A stretch of DNA of 64,000 bases, taken from the NCBI GenBank assembly GCA_963969595.1, contig OZ018418.1, forward strand, positions 1,803,001-1,867,000, read 5' to 3'. The notes below the pieces were generated by a model. The model was given only the letters and a program-made list of their open reading frames with translations. It was not told the DNA's origin and made no database searches. The DNA comes from Neckera pumila (Eukaryota > Streptophyta > Bryopsida > Hypnales > Neckeraceae). This document shows, piece by piece, positions 53,747 to 63,795 of this stretch. The number at the start of each line of letters is the position of its first letter. Position 1 is the first letter of the stretch. Both the position numbers and the translations under genes were made by a program.

Positions 53747-54174
53747 CAAATACCAGATCCATAAATTTATTAATTTTATTAATTTATTAATTTTATTCTG
53801 GTTTTTTCTAGCTTAAATTTAATTTTTGATTTTTACTAAAATCTTTCACATTCTATTCTTTTTTTTAATAGTTTTTGGATATTTATTTGAAATTCTAGTT
53901 TGAGTTTGTTTTTTAGAATACTATTATAATTTTTTTTTAAATTTTTTTCCATTCAAAAATTTAGATGAACCAAAACTAATTAATATCCAAAAACTATAAA
54001 AAGAAACTAATGTAATGATTTCAAATGACTCATAATTGTTTGCTATTTGTTTTAGCGTATTTAATGATTAATCTGTTGAAATTCTATTTTGGCTTAATAA
54101 AATCCTTATTATTTATGTATGCCAAACTTTATTTCATTAATATTTGATTTGGAATATTTGTCATATGGATTCAA

Positions 54175-54331
54175 TTTCAAATTCTATTGTTTTTAATCTT
54201 TCCCAGGAACCAAGAGAGAAGGTATCCAGAGCCACCCATGAAAGGCCTGTTGGATCCGACAAGCCTTTTACGGGTGACTATGGATACCCTCTTTTTTGGT
54301 TCCTATGAATGACTATAAACAATAGAATTTG
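54175..54331. repeat. Intronic palindrome H8
   Basis: Nested arms: CAAATTCTATTGTTT with AAACAATAGAATTTG outside; AGGAACCAAGAGAG, then GGTATCCA, with the matching TGGATACCCTC and GGTTCCT inside. The apex AGGCCTGTTGGATCCGACAAG is itself partly symmetric. Confidence 0.88.
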
Positions 54332-54586
54332 AAATATCATTATAGTTAGGGCACTTGTCATTTGTGAATTATTTTGAAGAACTTGTCGTTCATTTTAGTC
54401 AATTACTATTGATTGCTCAATTTGCATTCTAGGAGGTCATTTTATATCTCAATGTGTTACAAAAATACTATGTCAATTTAAAAATTTCATTCCTATTAAC
54501 ATAATACATTGTGTAGAGTTCATATTTGAGACCTTGTCAATTTAGTCATAAATATTTGATGAAATGTCTTCTATTTGTCAATGTAG

Positions 54587-54826
54587 ATCATTGATGCTCA
54601 TGTTGGTCAAACTTCGTTGTCTTTGGATCTAGAAGCAACTTCACCTGCTCAACTTGTCCCTAATGTTGAGGTTGGAGAGCAATCTGAGCCCTTGACACCT
54701 GCTCCAGCGAATGTGGACATCTCTAACAACGCCACAGAAGTGCAAGATGAAGAAGATGACTTGGAACATCATATTCAAAATTTTGGGAGTTCAGGTCCCT
54801 CCCAAAATAATGGTCTCCATTTGTAG
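54587..54826 (+). CDS. MULE-B accessory gene, exon 3
   Basis: After ATGTAG, phase 0 with exon 2, the frame reads IIDAHVGQTSLSLDLEATSP, NVEVGEQSEPLTPAPANVD and an acidic end (EDDLEHHIQNFG), stopping at 54,826. Exons 2 and 3 together make an open 113-codon reading from 52,400. Homology to MULE-A exon 3 is modest but collinear. The product is acidic and disordered; function is not known. Confidence 0.5.
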   Translation: MIDAHVGQTSLSLDLEATSPAQLVPNVEVGEQSEPLTPAPANVDISNNATEVQDEEDDLEHHIQNFGSSGPSQNNGLHL

Positions 54827-55108
54827 TGTTCAAAAATAGAATACAAATGAATGAAATTTAAATTGGAAGGACCTAATTTTGAAGTTAGAAATTGTAGTTT
54901 CCATTAAAATGACAGTTTATGGTATTATAAATAATAACTCCAATTATAAACAACCCACATAAATTATTTGATTATTGTAGAAGTAAATTAGGCTTACGTA
55001 GATAGTTTACGATTTGTTGCCTTTTTTCAAGGTAGACTATAAAATGTGGACTTCTGCGCATTAAATATTGGTCCATATCTGTAAATATATATATTTTTTT
55101 GATAATAG

Positions 55109-55245
55109 GTCACCCTATTGAGTTAGGGTATGTTGCGGGAAATAATATAGAGACTGATGGTTGTGTAATTGCTGGTCCGGGTTCGATTCCTGTTGACTTG
55201 CATCAAATTAAGCCGTGGGGCGCTATTCCAAAACAGAACAACAAG
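55109..55245 (+). pseudogene. Possible further accessory exon (MULE-B)
   Basis: An AG acceptor (TTTGATAATAG), the open stretch HPIELGYVAGNNIETDGCVI and GPGSIPVDLHQIKPWGAIPK, then AAG before GTGCC as a donor. It reads like a genuine protein segment, but I found no counterpart in MULE-A and nothing downstream to splice to. Confidence 0.4.
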
Positions 55246-55706
55246 GTGCCTTGTATTCAAATTCTACACACACAAATTTTATTGTTTCCAGTTTGAGTTC
55301 ATAGAATAATTTCAATGTTCCCAAATAACATGAATACATAAACACAATACATTTAATACAATATATTTAATACAATACATTTCAATTAAAAAACAAATAG
55401 GTGTTCAACAAAACAATAATATATTTCAAATATTATCTTAGCATACAAGATTATTCATACAAAGTATGATACTATTTTGAACACCAATCCACAAAGTCAA
55501 ATATCTATACTTCAATCAAGACAATATGGCCTTGTTTACTATAACACGTGATATCAAATCACATGAAGCAAACATAATTAGGAAAAAAAAGGATAAAACA
55601 TTACTCTGTACTCTCAAACGTATTCCCTACCATTTGAAAAGTATTTTTGTAGTTCTCTATACGCATTCATTCTGTATCGAAGGAAGGCAGAGTGCCCTTG
55701 ATAACT
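55246..55706. other. AT-rich, no gene; MULE-B end and DUF7869-like 3' side
   Basis: Contains a repeated ATACAATACATTTAA-type word (55,345-55,385). The junction between MULE-B and the next element is somewhere here; neither terminus was identified. Confidence 0.35.
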
Positions 55707-58492
55707 TCAACTTAAGCAGCTGGTATCTTCAACACACTCAGTCGTGTCTTTCTTCACCCTAGACTTCCACACCGTCACAAGAGAATTGGTATTCTCCCAA
55801 ACTGGATCTTCGGTGTCGTCTACTTTCCAATGCAATCCTTTGTTCGAGTCCCAACCATGATAAAACTCTTGAACATTTTGCTCTCGTGACATAGGCATAA
55901 AGTATTGAATCTTAATACAATTAGGATGCTCTAGGTTACTGAAAGGGTCAGACAAGGCCCTAGCAATCCATATCGGCTTCGGATCTTCACGAGCAGGTCG
56001 AAGTGCAAGAAAATATCCTTTGTAAACATCACGCGCCACCTGAAAAGATGGATTAGGGCGATTGCAAAGGTTTCCAACAAATGCATCATCCTCAGCAAAC
56101 TCCTCACGAACCTCACCGTCGTCATCAAGTTCGTCTTCCTTTGTGGTTTCTACTCTAGTGGAGGGCCAAAAGCCATCCTTCAATTCTATAGATGGCTCAA
56201 TTGGCTCCTTCAATGTTGCATTCACCGCTTGCCAATACAACACCAAATGCTCAAAGCACCTTCTAGCCTCCCCACTTCCATCTTCATTGCATCATGTTTC
56301 CCAATATTTGATGAATCCTGACAATCCCTTGTAAATCTCGTCCACAGTCCTCATAGGAAAGTGGACAACAGGCAATGGCTGTCCACAAGGCCATAGGCTC
56401 TGTCCCTGGGAATCTTCTTTCCACAATTTAATCCCTTCTTCTGGAAGCCAATCACTATCTGTGCAGCAGAATTTGTACTTCATGATAGGCAGACCTGCAG
56501 CATTCAAATAGAATTTGAATTGTTGGACCTTGGTATGGCCAACAAGTGCATCTTCTCCATCACAAATGCAATCTTCAATGAAGGACTTGAAATCTGGCAC
56601 TTCTTCAATGAGATGAGGAATCGTAGGCATCGAATCAATGTCCATGAAGGACTTCATGAGTGATGGGATGGTAGGGAAATTTTCTATTTTCAACTGCATA
56701 CTTCATCTCCCAAACGAAGCATCGATGTCATCATAAGTGTGACCAACCAGCATGAAGCTAACATGAACTTCACGGAAAATCTTCTTTGCAACAAGGAGAG
56801 ACCAAAATGCAAAGACGAATCTATTCTTATTGTCTCCTGTAGCGTTGTCCATCTAAACGTTCAGCACTAGAGCCAGTGCAGTTGCAGCAATTGGTTCTTC
56901 AAGTACTGGCTGGAGTGAGGATTTGCACATGTCTGCGCCTTGCAAGACTGCACAAAAGAGAGGAGCCGATCCTGATCCAGCAAATAACTCTCGTGAGGAG
57001 TACTTGGAAGGTCGTTCAAGGTTGTGCAAGAGCTTGGCAAACAACCCACCATGTAGTTTGAATCATGATGAAAGATATCTAGACCACAATGGGCGTAACG
57101 CACATCACCATGTCCGTGAGCAATCATACCTGTCACAGAGACTGGTAGCTTCATGAGTCCATCTACTTGTTTGCTTTTGTGTGAAAAGACAGGAGAGGCT
57201 GTCTTTGCATGGTCCATTTTGTCATGCATGATTGTCAAGCATTCATGAGGGTATGCTCTGGACCTATACCGATTGGCATAATACTGGTCCCAATGTGCCC
57301 GAGCAGTAGCTAAATGCTTCTCTAATAGAAGGGTCCACTTTTTCTTTGAACTACTAAGAGCCGCCCTTCTAAAGCTTTGCAACTTATCACACTTAGAGCA
57401 TCGTGCAAAGTTGTCACCAGGCTTCTTGGCATAGTACTCAAGAAAGTTCAACTTCCTAATCTTGCTAATATTTGATGGTGACACACTCTTCAATCCAAAG
57501 ACTGCGTTTGTTGCATTTACATCTGGAAGGATACCTTTCCACGTGAAGGTGGCTGGCAAGACCATGGATACTACTTTCTCTCCAGTGGGAAGAGAATGAG
57601 TGCGATGCGGCATGTGGTCTGCTTGCCTCTCAAGAACGGCCTTCAACGTTGCGGTAGCTTGCAATGTATGCTTCCGGGGCTTAAGCCTCCCGAGATTGCC
57701 ATGAGACTGAGCTTGCTCCCCTAGTGCAGCACATCCTTGGAAGCGATGAAATGTGGACTCCGACACACCTGAAATGTAGCGCCAAGCTGCCAGACAAACA
57801 TCAATTCCTTCCATAGTGACCACTCTCTTTCCTTGAGCATCCCGATGGACTTGTCGCTGTACATCCAGCTTCATGTGGTGCTGGAATTCAAATGGAGTTT
57901 GGTGATACATCTGTTCTCGGAACGCTCGAATTTTGTCTCTTGGGAACGGTTGAACACAGTTACCTGTGCAGCACGTTTTGCTAGAAATAGCATTTATGGA
58001 CAATTGGGTGAGAAGTTCCTTGGCCTTCACACAAGTCTCAGGTGTGGCATTTTGGACGGTACATATATAGGGCCTTCTACGTGAAGCTGGTGGTTGTCCA
58101 TGAGTAGCTTGTCGAAGATTGTAGTTGGCTCGCACTTCGTGATCAAGAAGGCTTGCTCAATCTAGAACCACTTGTCCAATGGGCCATGCACGAAGGGTAT
58201 ACCTCCAATCCACAGGTACGTGAACAACATCAAGCGACTTCAAGATTTGCACAGCGACGAGAGAATCTCCAAGTGGTCCATGACATCCCAAAACAAGGTC
58301 AGAGTTCACATTATACACTATCCCCTCCGCTACAGGTAGTCCCGCGGCACTGCAAAGTTCAACAACTTGAGTGCTCCAATGTCTTCGAGGAATACCCTCG
58401 CAGTCTGGAATGACTTCAGGGCCCTCAGGTACATTCTCTATCTCTCCATCATCAAATGAATACTCTGGCACGGGAAGGACAACGGGGTCCAT
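55707..58492 (-). pseudogene. DUF7869-like transposon protein (nearly full length, decayed)
   Basis: The ATG at 58,492 (MDPVVLPVPEYSFDDGEIEN) opens a frame running to 56,867 with one TGA at 58,157. Order: an N-terminal CCTGNCVQPFPRDKIRAFRE block, LAAWRYISGVSESTFHRFQG, NFARCSKCDKLQSFRRAAL (CxxC), LLEKHLATARAHWDQYYANR, LTIMHDKMDHAKTASPVF, GMIAHGHGDVRYAHCGLDIF. Then MDNATGDNKNRFVFAFWSLL, VSFMLVGHTYDDIDASFGR (56,840-56,705), LWPCGQPLPVVHFPM, and a C-terminal acidic plus IWIARALSDPFSNLEHPNCI region. The DNxxxxNKNR ... GHTxxDIDASFG signature recalls the DUF7869 transposon-associated family, presumably an RNase H-like nuclease; both are from memory and unverified. A frameshift near 56,867 and stops at 56,292 and elsewhere disable it. 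Confidence 0.65.
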
Positions 58493-58584
58493 GTTTCCTG
58501 CACAATTATTCAACACATAGAAATAAATGAAATAATCAGGCAAATGACTTCAGCAACGATTTTGATGGATGCAGCATGTTGTCA

Positions 58585-59323
58585 TTCAAGTTGGTACAAC
58601 TTGAAAGTCCATCAGTCACAAAGTTAAATTCAAAAATAGTTTGATAAAAAAGAAGGTCCAAGGAATACTTATTTTACCTCTATCTACAGTCGTCGAAATA
58701 CTAATGCCTCATTCACTCCAAAGCTATATATGCTTGTCTAATAGCACAAAGTGGCCATCAAATACTTAATGTCAAATTCAGTTTGTCATGCACAATATGA
58801 AATATGTGGCACAAATCCACAATATGAACAATTAACTTTCAGCATTTAATGATTTCAAGTCGATACAACTTGAATGAGGGGCAGATGAATGTAGACGTCA
58901 CGCCGAAGTGTGCTAATCAGAGAACTGAATACTTCTGTAGGCATTTGTTATTCCAAGAAGAATCTCCTTAACAGAGCCAATTTAATTTGGTTCTACTTGA
59001 ACACTAATTTGCATATGGTAAATTCATTTAACACGTACAAGGGATCCCTCATTTTGAATGCCTCGAACTGGATTAGCAAACTTTTCATGAAATATTTAAG
59101 TCGATACGACTTGAAGTCAAAATTGTATAATTCGTCGTTGGAAATCAGGCAAGGGAAATCCAATCATGTCAACATGTTTGGGAACTTTTCTTGTGCATTC
59201 AAGTTGGTACGACTTAAATTACCCCATGAAGTATGGAGTACTTTCACATCACAAATCTGGGTAAGCTTCTGCTACAGATAATTCACTAAATCAACTGAGG
59301 CATTCAAGTTGGTACAACTTGAA
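58585..59323. repeat. Five iterated palindromes, TCAAGTYGRTACRACTTGA
   Basis: Positions: 58,585-58,605 (TCAAGTTGGTACAACTTGA), 58,855-58,875 (TCAAGTCGATACAACTTGA), 59,095-59,115 (TTAAGTCGATACGACTTGA), 59,198-59,218 (TCAAGTTGGTACGACTTAA) and 59,303-59,323 (TCAAGTTGGTACAACTTGA). Spacings are 270, 240, 103 and 105 bp. The surrounding sequences of the first three are unrelated, so the palindrome itself is conserved. Confidence 0.92.
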
Positions 59324-59386
59324 TTACCCCAAAAATTATTGTATAAGTTCACTTCACAAACCTGGGTAAGCTTCTGCTACAGATAA
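59194..59386. repeat. 105-bp tandem duplication
   Basis: Both units run from CATTCAAGTTGGTAC through ATTACCCC and CTGGGTAAGCTTCTGC to TACAGATAAT (59,196-59,282 and 59,301-59,387), with a short spacer between. Confidence 0.9.
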
Positions 59387-60089
59387 TTTGTGGGAACACG
59401 TGTCGGAACCTGAAAATCCACTTTTACTAATTTAAAATATAAATGAAAGAATAATATTCTTCTTAGCAATAAATTTTTTTGATTTTAAGATAGTTATAGA
59501 CCGTCTAATATTTAGAACTGGAAACCGAAAGTGGACTGATCAAGAATCAATGTAAAGGCTAACCGAATGTACCGGAAACAAGGAACCGAAGTTCGAATTC
59601 GCTTAGACCGGATCAGGAAAGGGGTAACAGGAACCGGCATCCAACGGTGACCTACTTAATCCTAGGGAACTACGGGAACCTTCTAATCATTAGTGAGCAG
59701 AAATCCTAAACGGGTAGGTTTAACAGGCAAAGCCTGGATTAGGGGAGTCATTAAGAGCAGCTGGGATTGGCTCTCTTAAACCCCATCTGTCCAGAGACTG
59801 GTCACTTACATTTTCCTGCCCTGATTGAAAGTTGTAATAACGTGCACCATTACTGGTTTCCGGTCTGAGCATAAGTATTGGGTTTGAGTTGACGGACTGC
59901 GAAAGAGAGTGCTTGAGGAACATTGAGCGCAAGAGAGAGGTCTGCTAGCATCCCAGCTTAGCATTAGTGCTGCACAGCTGAAAGAGAGAAAGAAAGAGTC
60001 GTGAGGACCACCCTTTTTTCGATTTCCGAGAGTAGAGCGGCCACATCCTAACGGAAGGAGAAACGGTTGCAAGTTAGAGCGGGGGAGCC

Positions 60090-62225
60090 ACCATCTCGCT
60101 CCGGTATGAGACACCACAATTGCCTAGGGACGAGAAGGAGCTGGCAAAGCTGAAGGAAGACTTGGAGCAGATGGGGTGCGCTGGGTTCCTGATCTGACCA
60201 TGGGACTTCAGAAGCGAAGCAGTAGTGGCGGAATTGAGGCCTGGAGCGCCAACTCGTGCCGCGACCATAATTCGTGCAAAGCCCAAGCGATGGACGGCGG
60301 ACATGTGGAGGAAGGTCTACCTATTCGGCTAGGAAGGCGAAGGAAGTGCATCCCGGAAACACAAGTATACGGTGGGTAAGTTCCGAAACTCAATTAGTAA
60401 GAAAGACGGGTTCTCAGTCACCGATTGTATCAATCAGAGAGAGAAGCAGTTGTTACATTATGTCTTGGCCATTCTCAACCCGGAAAGGCCAAGCCGAGTT
60501 TCTCTGACGTTAGCCAACACAATATTTGGCGCATTGTCTGGAGACTAGAAAGTAGATTGGGGAGTGGTCATCCAGGACCAAGTACTGAAAATGGTGAATA
60601 ATGTTGGGAAGGCCAAGCCTTCCGCCATCTGTCCATTCCTGTTTCATCTGTATCATTCTGAGGGGGTGATGACAAAAGAGGAAGAGGTTGAGTATGAGGC
60701 CACTGCTGGCCTGGTAGAATTTGAAGTTCCGGACTTAGAGCCTGAGACTGGAAATGAGGAAGAGTCCTCAAATGAGGGAGATAATGAAGATGAGCAGAGC
60801 GAGTCTGAGGACAACGAGGATGAGAGTGAGGATGATGATAAGGGTGAGGAAACGAGAGGAAAGGGTTAGGTAGAGAAAGAGCAGACCAAGGATACCAATC
60901 CGGTCTGGGGAGACGAGCCGCTAGAAAGAATCACCCGAGAATTGAGCGACTTCAGGAATCGATACGCGATAGTGCGAGGAGCGATGCAGACCATCTGCAC
61001 CACAGTGGGTGCCGTTTACCCAGCTCAAGCCTTAACCAGGGTAATACGGCTTACCCGAGAGAAGGAGAAGAATGAAAACAAGGAAGAATTGGCAAAGCTT
61101 TCCGGCCAAGTGGCCACTCTTAAACAGGAGTTGCGCCAGAAAACAGAAAAGGTGGAGAAGGAGAAAACGTTCTCCAAGCAGACGCGAGACACCATTTCCC
61201 GAATCCGGGAATTCATCACCCATCCGGGTGAAGTTGTCAACAAGGCTAACTTGTTTGACCAATAAGTAATGGTGGAGGGACGACAGCTGCATCATAAGCT
61301 CATACTGGCGATGATAACTTATCATAAGAAGATGGAGTTCACATTGGAGCAGCTGCAAGAAGTGATGCGCGAGGTAAACCCTCAAAGTGATCCTACACCG
61401 AGACCGGAACCGGATCACAAATCAGTTCAGCAATTAACAGTAGAGGACAAGGGTAAAGGTAAGACTTCTCACGAGCAACCAAACCTACCTGTACCGGAGG
61501 AACACCAGGAAGCCAAGACAAGTCAGGTGCAGCAAACTGAAGTGGAGAGCACCAAAGTCACCGACTTGGATCCGGAGGATGATGATTTAGAGATCACAAA
61601 GGTGACGGGACCGGATCCAGCAAAGGCACAAGGACCGGAACCGGCAACTGGATCAGGAGGGTCCATTCCAGAGGAGAGTGCCAAGGCGAAGCAGATCAGT
61701 GCCCTCTCACCCTCCAAGTCTTCTCCCAAGACTCCCGGAAAGAAAGTGCAGTTTGGAGATGCAGGGAAGATGACGACCCTGATGCAGTCCATGATGAAGA
61801 CAGAAACTGGAGCCGGTCGTGGCACTTCATCCGGCTCACCGAGTAAGGGCCTAATCAGGAAACCGGCTGGAGGAGATGCAACACTTCAGAGCAAGGTAGC
61901 AAGGCCTGCTCCAGTCCCGCATAAGAGAAAGGTTCCTGAGCCACAGTCGGCCAAGAAGAAATTCACCAAGATTCAGGAGGAGGACAAAGAAGAGGAGGAT
62001 TCCGATTATGATGAAAAAGAATCCGGTTCTGACCAGGATTCTGAACCTTATTCGGATCCCGATCAGGCTTTGGCAGAGACCCAAGCGACAAAGGCGAAGG
62101 CAGCCAGAGAGAAGGCCAAAGTCCGGTCTAAACAGACTGCCAGGCCGCAGACCGGAAAGAAGCCCTTGATCCGGAAGGGGCCAGCAAAGGCAGGGTTTTC
62201 TCCAGTTAAGAAGATTAGAAAGTAA
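60090..62225 (+). pseudogene. E7 element ORF (longest C-terminal part of the family)
   Basis: The N-terminal region is shifted and has stops (LPRDEKELAKLKEDLEQMGC, PWDFRSEAVVAEL, WTADMWRKVYLFG). From about 60,390 it is collinear (KKDGFSVTDCINQREKQLL, AILNPERPSRVSLTLANTIF, GALSGD, then TAG, KVDWG, CPFLFHLYHSEGVM). From 60,564 to 62,225 one frame holds an acidic linker, NPVWGDEPLERITRELSDF, a coiled coil (KEELAKLSGQVATLKQELRQ), FITHPGEVVNKANLFDQ, LILAMITYHKKMEFTLEQLQ and a long Pro/Lys/Glu-rich disordered tail ending VKKIRK, with stops only at 60,867 and 61,263. The disordered basic tail suggests nucleic-acid binding, as in gag-like proteins; inference. The start codon is not resolved. Confidence 0.65.
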
Positions 62226-63315
62226 GTGAAGGTTCTGACAGTGACTGTAAGTCTGCATGCCTAATTTTGACAAGTAGATATGTAGGTATATTTTTAGTTT
62301 AGAAGGAGTTAGGACTCAAGTTGATTCCGGATTTTTAGTATCTAAGATCCACTTTTAGTGGGAGCTTTTTGATTGTAGCTTAAGTTATCTAAATTAGACA
62401 TGAAGTTAGAAATGAAACGTGTCATTCCATTAGCTGTATTTAGCCTTATGTGCTTTTTGAGTTTGAGGTGTAGTTTAGTATTTAAAGGCGGATTTTAGGT
62501 TTGATCCAGGTAGCATTTTCCATACTTTGTATTCCCAATTTTCTGCAAATGCCATTGGAGTTTTTCAATTCATAATTGTGAGCTGTACCTTTTAGCACTT
62601 GTCCGTGTTATTGTGAGAGCAGTGAGATAATGCAGATTTGAGTAAAGAAGAAGTGAAACCCGGATACAGGAAGTATCCGGTCCCTGGAGAGATTGCGTGT
62701 TAGACAGGATACCACAGGATTTCCTTGCGAGGATTAGAGCTGGCTTTTGTCAAGAAGCTACTTTTGTCAAGAAGTATTATAGCTCTCCCATTTATTCCTG
62801 ACGCCCCTTCTCTACCTAGGCCGTGGATTGTCCTGTAGTCTGTCATTGTAGTAATTGTTAGGAGAATCCAGACTTTCTTGCGTGACTTGCTAGCCTGCGT
62901 AGCCCATCGGTCTAGTTGTGAGGACGGTCTCTTTCTCGTTGTTCTTGTCAAAGTTTTCTTTTTAAGTTTATATCGTGGATCTTCTGACACATTAAAACTC
63001 GAAGGGTAGGAGTTAAGCTTCCTTCCTGAAGCCCAAAGTTGCAGATCCCTCTTGATCCAGAGGTTAAACTCAAATTTATTACATATGATTACATACTCTA
63101 GACCGGATATATTATCGGGAAAGGAGTTTCCAGTTCCGGATTACTGGAACTGGATCCGGTCTAGACTAGTACTTGGGGTTTGTTTTGGAATACCAATTCA
63201 CTGCATTCCGGCCACTTAGTAGAATTACACCGAAATCTCTGCGGAACGATACACGAGTCAGTTTAGAATCCATTAAGACCTTAGAGAAGGATTTTGTGCT
63301 TTCTGTGCTATAACA
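62226..63315 (+). other. 3' non-coding region of E7
   Basis: No gene. It includes the TATTTAAAGGCGG promoter-like word at 62,479, and blocks shared with E4's 3' region: a CTTCCTGAAGCCCAAAG block (63,025; E4 7,408), GGAACGATACACGAGTCA (63,243; E4 7,754) and GATTTTGTGCTTTCTGTGCT. Confidence 0.6.
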
Positions 63316-63795
63316 ACACGCAATATCAATATTTAGAAATCCGGATTAGTTTAGGATCAATTCCGTAAATATTTTCAAAAATTTGTAGTAGTGAAGCCGG
63401 AAACTGGAACATCTAGGAGAAACTAGGTAGTCAGGAAGTTCCGGTTTACAAAAACTTGTAGAATAGGTAAGAAACGGACTTTTGCCGGAATCCGGAAACC
63501 GGAAGGGAATCCGGGTTCAGGCAACCTACGAATTAGGGGTCCGGCCTATGAAAACTAGGGATCCGTTTGCAATGGCGGCACATTAAATGGCCGAACCAAC
63601 GGGTGTCGGTCACTGGCCGGGTACTCAAGCAAACGGTCCTTTTGTTTTTCTCCCTCTTCCTTCCACTCGAGGAGGTGTGTGTGCTTGCAGGTTTTGGAGC
63701 GCGTTTTCTTAGAAGAGTGAAAGAGTGGTGAGTTAGGCCGGATAGGGAGAGAAGGAAAGGAGGGTGCCGATTGCACCAGATTGTAGGTCAAGAAG

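Larger units (their letters stand above)
52502..54586 (+). other. Intron 2 of the MULE-B accessory gene
   Basis: GTATGC to TTGTCAATGTAG, 2,085 bp. It contains palindromes H6-H8, matching in number the three palindromes of MULE-A intron 2. The rest is AT-rich. Confidence 0.65.
38045..55250. mobile_element. MULE-B: paralogue of MULE-A, split by E5 and E6
   Basis: It matches MULE-A from the left non-coding kilobase (38,056 with 9,763) through the transposase, the divergent spacer and accessory exons 1-3. Without the E5/E6 insertion (5,503 bp including the TSD copy) the span is ~11.7 kb. The 3' exons containing the DGNH motif in MULE-A are not found; homology stops before the DUF7869-like gene. 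Termini are not resolved. Confidence 0.6.
58493..59388. promoter_or_regulatory. Upstream region of the DUF7869-like gene with five palindromic 21-mers
   Basis: Non-coding. Five copies of TCAAGTYGRTACRACTTGA-type palindromes lie in 740 bp upstream of the start codon (listed separately). This would fit subterminal transposase-binding sites or promoter operators of the element; the role is inferred. Confidence 0.45.
59401..63315 (+). mobile_element. E7: complete E-family element (TSD ACACG)
   Basis: ACACG at 59,396-59,400 and 63,316-63,320 flanks TGTCGGAACCTGAAAATCC ... TTCTGTGCTATAACA. It is 3,915 bp. One ORF (about 60,090-62,225), a ~0.7-kb leader and a ~1.1-kb 3' region collinear with that of E4. 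No repeated ends were found. It was inserted 12 bp inside the 5' end of E8. Confidence 0.9.

Noticed and set aside
55707..58492. KDZ (Kyakuja-Dileera-Zisupton) transposase
   Set aside because: Considered because of the cysteine-rich N-terminus, but the DNxxxxNKNR and GHTxxDIDASFG motifs fit the DUF7869 type better.
61032..61418. Minus-strand ORF with hydrophobic Leu-rich stretches
   Set aside because: Antisense of the lysine/glutamate-rich coiled coil of the E7 ORF; hydrophobicity is a by-product.
59401..63315. Hidden LTRs inside E7
   Set aside because: Neither the first ~100 bases nor the last ~100 bases recur elsewhere in the element by eye; a self-alignment would settle it.
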